This document shows positions 45,147-52,410 of a stretch of 64,000 nt of DNA, piece by piece. Position numbers and translations under genes: made by a program. Numbering within the stretch: the first letter of the stretch is position 1; every line of letters begins with the position of its first letter. The notes beneath the pieces were generated by a model. The model was given only the letters and a program-made list of their open reading frames with translations. It had not been told where the DNA came from and did not search any database. The stretch lies in the NCBI GenBank assembly GCA_947169385.1, contig CAMVPR010000008.1:1-64000 (forward strand), given 5' to 3'. This DNA comes from an uncultured Lachnospiraceae bacterium (GTDB taxonomy: Bacteria; Bacillota; Clostridia; Lachnospirales; Lachnospiraceae).

Positions 45147-46820
45147 TCACACTTCGCTGATAATAGGAAGAATCATAGGATTCCTCTTGATTCTCTTCCA
45201 AAGAAACTCGCCTAACGAATCCCTAATCATATTCTTCATGCGCGCCCAATCAGTAATATTGCGTGACTCGCACTCCATAAGCGCTTCCGAAACCACATGT
45301 CTCGCGTCTTCTATCAGAGTCTCAGACTCTCTCACATAGACAAATCCTCTAGACACAATATCCGGTCCAGCGAGAATCCTTCCGGTCTCTTTCTCCATGG
45401 TAACAACAACCACCATCAATCCATTCTGAGAAAGCTGCTGGCGATCTCTGAGCACGATATTACCTACATCTCCGACACCAAGTCCATCAACAAATACACT
45501 CTCTGCCGGCACTCTTCCTACTATCTTGGCACTCTCCTCGGAAAGTTCCAACACATCACCGCATTTCATGATGACTACCTTGTCCTTAGGAATGCCCATG
45601 GTAATCGCAAGGTCTTTATGCGCATGCAAATGCTGATACTCACCGTGAACAGGTATAGAGTACTTAGGCTTGGTAAGCGCATACATAAGCTTAATCTCTT
45701 CCGCACAGGCATGCCCCGACACATGAGTATCCTGGAACTCAACCTTAGCGCCCTTCATAATAAGCTCATTGATAATCCTTGAAACACTCTTCTCATTACC
45801 CGGAATCGGATGAGAGCTGAATATAACCGTATCCATCGGAGTTATAGTAACTTTCTTGTGGATTGAGTTAGCCATCCTGGAAAGAGCTGCCATAGTCTCT
45901 CCCTGACTACCGGTTGTTATAATTACAAGCTGATCATCAGGATAATTCTTAAGCTCTTCAATATCTATCAAAGTATGTTCAGGCATATTAATGTAACCGA
46001 GTTCTACAGCAGTCGTGATGATATTAACCATTGACCTGCCCTCGACAACAACCTTACGCTTATACTTGTATGCTGAGTTAATAATCTGCTGAACCCTGTC
46101 AACATTGGACGCAAATGTAGCAACTATAATACGCCTGTCCTCATTGTCAGAGAAAATGCTATCAAACGTCTTACCAACAGTACTCTCTGACGGAGTAAAA
46201 CCGGGACGCATAACGTTGGTACTGTCACACATAAGCGCCAAAACGCCCTTCTTACCAAGTTCTCCAAAACGTTGAAGATCTATCATATCACCGTAAACAG
46301 GGGTGTAATCAACCTTAAAATCCCCTGTGTGCACAATCACACCGGCAGGTGTATAGATTGCGAGCGCAGCAGCATCTGCAATACTGTGATTGGTGCAAAT
46401 GAATTCTACTCTAAAACACCCTAAATTAATAGACTGACCGTAAGTTACAATCTTCCTCTTAACATTCTGCAAAAGATTATGTTCCTTAAGCTTGTTGTCG
46501 ATGATACCAATCGTCAACTTGGTAGCATAGATAGGAATAGGGAGCTCCTTCTCAACATAAGGAATAGCTCCGATGTGGTCCTCATGCGCATGCGTAATTA
46601 TCATACCCTTAATCTTCTCACGATTCTCCTTAAGGTATGTGATGTCAGGGATGACAAGATCAACGCCCAGCATGTCATCCTCCGGAAATGATAATCCGCA
46701 GTCCACAATAATAATACTGTCCTCGTACTCGAAGGCAGTAATGTTCATGCCGATCTGCTCTAAACCTCCCAGAGGTATAATCTTAACCTTAGGAGCAGCA
46801 TCTCCTTGATAATTCTTCAT
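45147..46820 (-). CDS. rnj: Ribonuclease J
   Basis: RNase J is a 5'-exonuclease and endonuclease of mRNA and rRNA in Firmicutes. The 557-residue protein has the metallo-beta-lactamase metal motif HAHEDHIG, the beta-CASP region (RSMVNIITTAVELGYINMP), GSQGETMAALSRMA and the late motif PVHGEYQHLHAH. A C-terminal domain closes the protein (about residues 450-557). The only family copy in view, so J1 versus J2 cannot be told. It starts three bases after the DUF1292 stop. Confidence 0.95.
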   Translation of the reverse strand: MKNYQGDAAPKVKIIPLGGLEQIGMNITAFEYEDSIIIVDCGLSFPEDDMLGVDLVIPDITYLKENREKIKGMIITHAHEDHIGAIPYVEKELPIPIYATKLTIGIIDNKLKEHNLLQNVKRKIVTYGQSINLGCFRVEFICTNHSIADAAALAIYTPAGVIVHTGDFKVDYTPVYGDMIDLQRFGELGKKGVLALMCDSTNVMRPGFTPSESTVGKTFDSIFSDNEDRRIIVATFASNVDRVQQIINSAYKYKRKVVVEGRSMVNIITTAVELGYINMPEHTLIDIEELKNYPDDQLVIITTGSQGETMAALSRMANSIHKKVTITPMDTVIFSSHPIPGNEKSVSRIINELIMKGAKVEFQDTHVSGHACAEEIKLMYALTKPKYSIPVHGEYQHLHAHKDLAITMGIPKDKVVIMKCGDVLELSEESAKIVGRVPAESVFVDGLGVGDVGNIVLRDRQQLSQNGLMVVVVTMEKETGRILAGPDIVSRGFVYVRESETLIEDARHVVSEALMECESRNITDWARMKNMIRDSLGEFLWKRIKRNPMILPIISEV

Positions 46821-46823
46821 TTG

Positions 46824-47099
46824 TTAGTCCTCGCTTATAATATCAGCGTCCTCTAAAAGCTCCTGAAACACCTTAGATACGCTGTCTAATTCATCTTCGT
46901 CCTCAACAAAAGAATAGGATACCTCGTCTGAAGCAGAGTCTTCCTCGTCTCTCCGCATCAGATATACCGTATCCTCATCTTCTCGTTCAGTTACCAGTAT
47001 ATACTCACGACCCATAATCGTGGTTGATTCTATAATATTAAAAAACAACTCCTCACCATCATCTGAGGCGAAGGTTATAAACTTGTCATTCTCATTCAT
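46824..47099 (-). CDS. DUF1292 protein
   Basis: The 91-residue acidic protein matches DUF1292, seen in ITFASDDGEELFFNIIEST and YILVTEREDEDTVYLMRRDE. Function unknown. The position after ruvX and before rnj is common in Lachnospiraceae. It is separated from ruvX by a half repeat R1, but only three bases from rnj. Confidence 0.85.
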   Translation of the reverse strand: MNENDKFITFASDDGEELFFNIIESTTIMGREYILVTEREDEDTVYLMRRDEEDSASDEVSYSFVEDEDELDSVSKVFQELLEDADIISED

Positions 47100-47150
47100 C
47101 TTGTATTATATACTCTCAGTCTTATATATGATTATTATGTTACGTATTAT

Positions 47151-47172
47151 GGCGAACAATGTTCGCCGCTAC
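47151..47172. repeat. Half copy of dispersed repeat R1
   Basis: One arm of R1 (GGCGAACAATGTTCGCCGCTAC-type, reverse orientation) sits in the gap between ruvX and the DUF1292 gene. The other hairpin is missing. Confidence 0.75.
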
Positions 47173-47188
47173 AAGAAAGTCAATATAT

Positions 47189-47614
47189 TTAATCCGAACA
47201 CATAGCATCCATGTAATTCTGTAAAATGATGGCAGCAGCCACCTGATCAATGTATTTCTTACGGTTCTTCTTGGCTACATTGCACTCTTCTAAGATTCTG
47301 TCTGCCTCTACCGTAGTGAGTCTCTCATCCCACATAACAACAGGCAGATTAGTGCGCCTAATCAAGTCTTCCTGAACCTTCTTGGTCTCTATCGCTCTAA
47401 ATCCCTCTGTGTTGTTCATATTGACCGGGAATCCAAGAATAATCTTCTCTACATTATATTCTGACACCAGTGCCTCTATACGGGCATATGTCTGTCTAAG
47501 CTTGTCAGGGTGCTTCCTTGTGATGGTCTCCACCTCTTGTGCAGTGATACCCAATGAATCACTCACAGCAACTCCGACCGTGACGGAACCAAAGTCCAAG
47601 CCCATAAGTCTCAT
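47189..47614 (-). CDS. ruvX: RuvX/YqgF family pre-16S rRNA nuclease
   Basis: The 141-residue protein has the RNase H-like core: MGLDFGSVTVGVAVSD, KIILGFPVNMNNTEG, VVMWDERLTTVEA and the late DQVAAAIILQNYMD. The acidic triad (Asp6, Glu in WDERL, Asp in the last motif) is intact. YqgF trims the 5' end of 16S rRNA. It follows ireB by nine bases, the standard Firmicutes pair. Confidence 0.93.
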   Translation of the reverse strand: MRLMGLDFGSVTVGVAVSDSLGITAQEVETITRKHPDKLRQTYARIEALVSEYNVEKIILGFPVNMNNTEGFRAIETKKVQEDLIRRTNLPVVMWDERLTTVEADRILEECNVAKKNRKKYIDQVAAAIILQNYMDAMCSD

Positions 47615-47623
47615 ATCACACCT

Positions 47624-47878
47624 CTACTTAAGCTTGGAATCAATATAATATTCTAATATACCTTCGATAATCTCATCTCTCTCGATCTTCATGATAAGAC
47701 TTCTGGCATTCTTGTGGCTGGTTATGTAGGTAGGATCTCCGCTCATAACATATCCTACTATCTGATTGACAGGGTTGTACCCCTTCTCAGTTAATGCAGC
47801 ATAAACCTCTTCTAATATCTTGTGTACGTCAAGCTCCGGTTCTTTAACCGCCTTGAAATATTGTGTATTGTTATCCAT
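47624..47878 (-). CDS. IreB family regulatory phosphoprotein
   Basis: The 84-residue protein matches IreB/DUF965, with QYFKAVKEPELDVHKILEEVY, GYNPVNQIVGYVMSGDPTYI and KNARSLIMKIERDEI. In Enterococcus IreB is phosphorylated by the Ser/Thr kinase IreK on threonines near the N-terminus and negatively controls cephalosporin resistance. Here the N-terminus MDNNTQYFK keeps one threonine. The usual upstream alaS is absent. Confidence 0.9.
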   Translation of the reverse strand: MDNNTQYFKAVKEPELDVHKILEEVYAALTEKGYNPVNQIVGYVMSGDPTYITSHKNARSLIMKIERDEIIEGILEYYIDSKLK

Positions 47879-47957
47879 ATTATCACGTCCTTCACACTAT
47901 TAATAATAATATAACGCATAATCGGATTATTTGCAACCTTGGATTTGTGTTATCGTG

Positions 47958-48054
47958 TTATCCCGAACTGCGTTCGGGATAAAGATTCTTCGCTTCGCTC
48001 AGAATGACATGTACTCTTTTATGTCATCCTGAGGAGCGCAGCGACGAAGGATCT
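47958..48054. repeat. Dispersed repeats between ireB and mtaB
   Basis: A hairpin TTATCCCGAAC...GTTCGGGATAA (47958-47982) is joined to R2 in reverse form (47984-48009) and R3 (48022-48054). The set fills most of the 198-base gap. Confidence 0.85.
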
Positions 48055-48076
48055 TTGACCTTCGAAGAAGGTCAAC

Positions 48077-49402
48077 TTAAGAATCGGCATCATTAGTAGC
48101 TAGCATATACTCAGAATTCAATCGTCTATCAATGGACACTGTAACTATCCTACCAACTAATGTTTCATCTCCAGCCTCAACCGCAACCTTCACATACCTC
48201 CTACTATGGCCAACCAAGTAGCATTTGCCGTCTATATCGACTTTCTCCTCGATAAGAACCTCAACCTCACTTCCAATAAAGCTATCCTCAAACCTCTCCT
48301 TGTTCATCGCATTCAGTCTTCTAAGCTTCTCGGAACGTTCATGCTTGACATTACCATTAATCTGGTCAGGCATAGTGTCTGCAATCGTACCCTTTCTTCT
48401 TGAATATGGGAAAATATGCATCTCATAAAGTTCGATATCGCTAAGATAATCAAAAGTAGACCTAAACTCGTCCTCGCTCTCGCCAGGGAATCCAACAATA
48501 ACATCAGTCGTTATAGCCGGTTTATCAAATACTCTTCTAAGGAGTTCAACGCCGTCTCTATATTCTTTGGTCGTATAATGCCTGTTCATGCGCTTAAGCG
48601 TCTCATCACATCCACTCTGTAATGACAAATGAAAATGAGGGCACACCTTATCAAGCCCTGCTACAGTATTGACAAACTCTTCGGTCACAGAGTTAGGTTC
48701 TAACGAGCTAAGCCTTATACGCTCGATTCCATCGATTTCATTTAACCTGACCAGAAGATTGGTGAAGTTGATATCAGGATCCTCGATATCCATACCATAA
48801 GAAGTAACATGTATTCCGGTCACAACAATCTCTTTAAAGCCTGATGCTGCCAGGGACTTGACTTCGTTTGCCACGTCATCAATGTCACGAGACCTTACTC
48901 TTCCTCTGACATAAGGAATGATACAATACGTACAGAAGCGATTGCATCCATCCTGAACCTTAACATAGGCTCTCGAGTTGTTAACAGTGTTGCTTATAGC
49001 GAAACTCTCATATGCACTCTCGTGATTGATATCTATTATATGATTCTGCTTAGCGTGATTCTTCTGATACTCCTCTAAATAGCTTACTATGTGATTCTTC
49101 TGATTGTTTCCTAAGAATATATCAACCTCAGGCATTGCTTCTAACACATCATCAACGCTCTGTACATAACAACCGCAGGCTACGAGCACTGTGTCCGGGT
49201 TGACTTTCTTGGCACGGTTAAGCATTTGTCTGGATTTACGAGATGCGATATTGGTCACAGCGCAGGTGTTGACCACGGTAACATCCGCTGCCTCACCAAA
49301 CGGAACAACTTCGTAACCGGCTTTTTTAAGGAGTTCTGCCATGCCATCCGACTCATATTGATTGACCTTGCAGCCCAAGGTCAGAAACGATGCTGTATTC
49401 AT
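48077..49402 (-). CDS. mtaB: tRNA t6A37 methylthiotransferase MtaB
   Basis: MtaB turns t6A37 into ms2t6A in tRNAs reading ANN codons. The ATG at 49402, after AAAGGAAAT, gives 441 residues. The N-terminal UPF0004 domain has SFLTLGCKVNQYESDG and CGCYVQ, with cysteines for one iron-sulfur cluster. The radical-SAM motif CNRFCTYCIIPYVRGR holds the second. A C-terminal TRAM domain (VLIEEKVDIDGKCYLVGHS) closes the protein. An in-frame ATG at 49435 lies over the opposite-strand promoter and has no clear ribosome site. Confidence 0.93.
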   Translation of the reverse strand: MNTASFLTLGCKVNQYESDGMAELLKKAGYEVVPFGEAADVTVVNTCAVTNIASRKSRQMLNRAKKVNPDTVLVACGCYVQSVDDVLEAMPEVDIFLGNNQKNHIVSYLEEYQKNHAKQNHIIDINHESAYESFAISNTVNNSRAYVKVQDGCNRFCTYCIIPYVRGRVRSRDIDDVANEVKSLAASGFKEIVVTGIHVTSYGMDIEDPDINFTNLLVRLNEIDGIERIRLSSLEPNSVTEEFVNTVAGLDKVCPHFHLSLQSGCDETLKRMNRHYTTKEYRDGVELLRRVFDKPAITTDVIVGFPGESEDEFRSTFDYLSDIELYEMHIFPYSRRKGTIADTMPDQINGNVKHERSEKLRRLNAMNKERFEDSFIGSEVEVLIEEKVDIDGKCYLVGHSRRYVKVAVEAGDETLVGRIVTVSIDRRLNSEYMLATNDADS

Positions 49403-49422
49403 ATTTTTATTTCCTTTTTCAC

Positions 49423-49451
49423 TTGACATTTTCATATTGCAAATGTAGTAT
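49423..49451 (+). promoter_or_regulatory. Predicted promoter of the HPr-like gene
   Basis: TTGACA (49423-49428), 17 bases, then TAGTAT (49446-49451). It lies in the gap shared with the divergent mtaB, 76 bases before the HPr-like ATG. Confidence 0.5.
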
Positions 49452-49527
49452 ATTAAGGTATGATTGTCAATAAGAAATCTGATGTTGCAAGTGATTGTTA
49501 CATCAACTCAAAGGGAGGGTTACTATT

Positions 49528-49767
49528 ATGACACAGGTTAGAGTCAACCTTAATTCAATCGAGAAAGTTAAGGCGTTTGTTAATACCATTGGTCAGTTTG
49601 ATTCAGAGTTCGACCTCGTTTCAGGTCGCTATGTGATTGACGCTAAGTCTATTATGGGTATTTTCAGTTTAGATATCACTAAGCCTATCGACTTAAATAT
49701 CCACTCTGAGACCGAAGATGAGCTCAATTCAATATTAGAAGCCATCGATATGTATTTGGCTAAGTAA
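49528..49767 (+). CDS. HPr-like protein lacking the active-site histidine
   Basis: The ATG at 49528 (after GGGAGGG) gives 79 residues with the length and fold pattern of the PTS phosphocarrier HPr. The second half is clear: VSGRYVIDAKSIMGIFSLD, where Ser41 matches the regulatory Ser46, then ITKPIDLNIHSETEDELNSIL. The His15 loop (usually H-A-R-P) is replaced by Ser10-Ile-Glu-Lys, so transfer of phosphate from enzyme I is not possible as usual. Such proteins occur in Clostridia, but I know no established role; a Crh-like regulatory role is a guess based on the retained serine. Monocistronic, with a terminator behind it. Confidence 0.8.
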   Translation: MTQVRVNLNSIEKVKAFVNTIGQFDSEFDLVSGRYVIDAKSIMGIFSLDITKPIDLNIHSETEDELNSILEAIDMYLAK

Positions 49768-49782
49768 TTTATGTAATGATGA

Positions 49783-49802
49783 AACCCGCCTGACGGCGGG
49801 TT
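49783..49802. terminator. Bidirectional terminator after the HPr-like gene
   Basis: AACCCGCC and GGCGGGTT form an 8-bp stem with a 4-base loop, followed by ATTTT on the plus strand and TTCATC on the other. It separates convergent genes. Confidence 0.85.
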
Positions 49803-49806
49803 ATTT

Positions 49807-52410
49807 TCATGCACTCTTTTTCTTATCACGGATAATCATAAATATTCCTATCGCAGCAAACACAACCGACAAGATAATCCCCGGAATCAAACCTCTTACA
49901 TGATATTCCATGTATATATCATGCTCTCCGTCAGGAACATGGAAGGTTAAGAACGCTTCGTTGATACTCTCAGTCTTAACCTGCTTACCATCTACATAGA
50001 TGCTCCACCCCTTGTCGTAAGGAATTGTAGTGAATACGAGATGATCACCGTTACTCTTTAACGTTCCTGTTATCGAGTTGTCGGTGTAGGAGGTTATGTT
50101 CAACTCGTTGGATTTGAGGATGTTATATACTTCCTCGAATTTATCGTTGTCAAAAGTCATGGTTGAGATATTCAGTGAAGCCATCCCACTTCTTTCAAAC
50201 ATTTTCGAATCAAGGTCATACTTTATCTTCTTGGATTGACCCTTTTTTAAATAACCGATATGCGTAAAGTCTTGATACTTGATATAATAATCACCATCCT
50301 TTTTCGCAGTTACCACCAGAGTCACGTTGGAATCTGATGTAGCATCATATTCAAACCCACCGTATCCAAGAGTATTATCACTTACATATACTTTAGAATC
50401 TTCACATGTCGCAACACAATTATCACAACTGTAAACTGCAACATTCATGTCAGTTTCTTCCATAATGTTATCGACACCCGTCAACATATTACACAAGGCG
50501 TTGTTATTAGCAACCGGATTCTTACCTTCAACCCTTTTTCTCTGCAGTACCTCCTTATCATTCGACGAAATCATAACAGGATTAACAGTCATATTATTAC
50601 GATAGAGATTGTATCCGTTAACCTGATCAATCAGCTTATACTGCTCATAAATGCTATCATAACTATCGGTATGACACTCTTCCTGATTTTTTAATGTAGA
50701 ACTCGCTTCAACGATATATCTTCTTGATATAATAGAATTAACAAACGGCGTATATCCATCCTCGTTCAAAGCCCCCTTACCTCCGGTCACACCTAAACGA
50801 ATCATCTCATCAATAAATTTGCCGTTAAACACAGTAGAATATCCACATATGCTTTTATTTCCAAATGCCATACCAGGTTCAAAAACATACCCACTTTCAT
50901 TAAATGACGCCCTATAAAAATCTTTATCAGCATGAATCTCACCCATCAACTCAGCAGTATCTTCATATATCGAATACAACATATCATAACTCGTCATAGT
51001 TCCAAAGAACATAGCTCTATAGTTGTAACACACTTCGAGAACTGATATCACGCATATTGCAATGATTAATACTTTTCTTTTTCTAACATATATGAATAAC
51101 ACAAAATAAACAGCCACCAGTACCAAAGTAACTATATACGGCACGGCTGATTTTATACTATTAGTTGTAAATATCATAGTTATAACATCAACAACCAAAA
51201 CTACACTTCCACCCACAGCTATTCCTAAGACACTTTTCTTCTTAGCCTTTGATGCGTAATAATCCAACGTATCACCAGCCATAATAATCACATAGAACAG
51301 TATTATTATTGAATGCCTATTAGGAAGACCAAACGGCTCATGGAATGCGTGAAATACGTAGTTTATTATCGGAACATTAAGGCTTAACATAAACAATACA
51401 AGCAAGCACAGTCTCTTTAACCTACAAGCAAGCTTGATGGAACTAATTGAAAAGTATGCTAACGCTAATATAACAATAAGCGTTCCACAATATAGATTAG
51501 CCGGCCATAACACTCCATTATCCCCTGTTAAAACAGGGCTTCTAAACATTAGAATCTGCGACAAAACATTCAACCAATTTGTCATAAATCCTCCGCCAGG
51601 TGCTTTGGTCACACCCCAACCGCCACCGAGAGTAATGACAACTGCAGGGATAATAATAAACGATGTGCTCATTATAGAGCATATCGAAAGTAGAAGAATC
51701 CGAATTCCTTTAACAACCATTGATTTAAACGAGTCGAATTCCAATGTAAAGAAATATAAGAATATAAAAATACATTCTAAAATAGCTATATAGAAATTAC
51801 ATATGAACAATAGGATAATACATATATAATAAAGTTTCCAACCCTTGCCGTTGCAAAATCTCTCAAGCCCAAGTATAACCATCGGAAGCACAACAAAACC
51901 ACCCATAAATGGATAAAAACTACCGGCATTAAGCAGCGCCGGCAACAACGCATAACTAATTCCCAATGGCAATAAAATACATTTATTCGCTTCAACCCTT
52001 CTTCCTGATAATCTGTGCGTCAGATAATGGTACATAGTGACATACATCAAAACAGAATGTATATACAGTCCAATATTTAACCCTACCGAAAAGTATCTAA
52101 TTGGAAATAACGTTAGAAATAAAGACATTGGACTTACCAAAACATAAACAAACAGATAATAATAATTAGCTCCACCGTTTATGTTCCAAGTATAATAGAT
52201 ACTTTCCCCATTAGTTAGCTTAGTTTTTAGTTCTTGAACATACGGAAGAATCTGGGGAACATTATCACCGTTTATCAAAAGCCCCTCTCCAAAAGGAGCG
52301 CAATGCAAAGAAATCATAATCACCGCATATGTCACGGTGATTATGATTATTCCCAGAATCAATATAAAACGTTTGCTATTTCTGATTGAAGAAATCAAAG
52401 ATTTACTCAT
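49807..52410 (-). CDS. YfhO-family membrane protein, copy 1 (last in array)
   Basis: The 867-residue protein has about a dozen membrane segments in the first 460 residues, a soluble external domain (about 490-830) and one last membrane segment (LIPGIILSVVFAAIGIFMII). The family marks are the first-loop GDN (48-50), LPNRHS in the membrane part, and FTTIPYDKGWSIYVDGK near the end. In Bacillus and Staphylococcus YfhO works with a lipid-linked sugar enzyme (CsbB-like) and adds GlcNAc to lipoteichoic acid; this is taken from the family. Its ATG overlaps the stop of copy 2 as TAATG, so the two are coupled. Confidence 0.9.
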   Translation of the reverse strand: MSKSLISSIRNSKRFILILGIIIITVTYAVIMISLHCAPFGEGLLINGDNVPQILPYVQELKTKLTNGESIYYTWNINGGANYYYLFVYVLVSPMSLFLTLFPIRYFSVGLNIGLYIHSVLMYVTMYHYLTHRLSGRRVEANKCILLPLGISYALLPALLNAGSFYPFMGGFVVLPMVILGLERFCNGKGWKLYYICIILLFICNFYIAILECIFIFLYFFTLEFDSFKSMVVKGIRILLLSICSIMSTSFIIIPAVVITLGGGWGVTKAPGGGFMTNWLNVLSQILMFRSPVLTGDNGVLWPANLYCGTLIVILALAYFSISSIKLACRLKRLCLLVLFMLSLNVPIINYVFHAFHEPFGLPNRHSIIILFYVIIMAGDTLDYYASKAKKKSVLGIAVGGSVVLVVDVITMIFTTNSIKSAVPYIVTLVLVAVYFVLFIYVRKRKVLIIAICVISVLEVCYNYRAMFFGTMTSYDMLYSIYEDTAELMGEIHADKDFYRASFNESGYVFEPGMAFGNKSICGYSTVFNGKFIDEMIRLGVTGGKGALNEDGYTPFVNSIISRRYIVEASSTLKNQEECHTDSYDSIYEQYKLIDQVNGYNLYRNNMTVNPVMISSNDKEVLQRKRVEGKNPVANNNALCNMLTGVDNIMEETDMNVAVYSCDNCVATCEDSKVYVSDNTLGYGGFEYDATSDSNVTLVVTAKKDGDYYIKYQDFTHIGYLKKGQSKKIKYDLDSKMFERSGMASLNISTMTFDNDKFEEVYNILKSNELNITSYTDNSITGTLKSNGDHLVFTTIPYDKGWSIYVDGKQVKTESINEAFLTFHVPDGEHDIYMEYHVRGLIPGIILSVVFAAIGIFMIIRDKKKSA

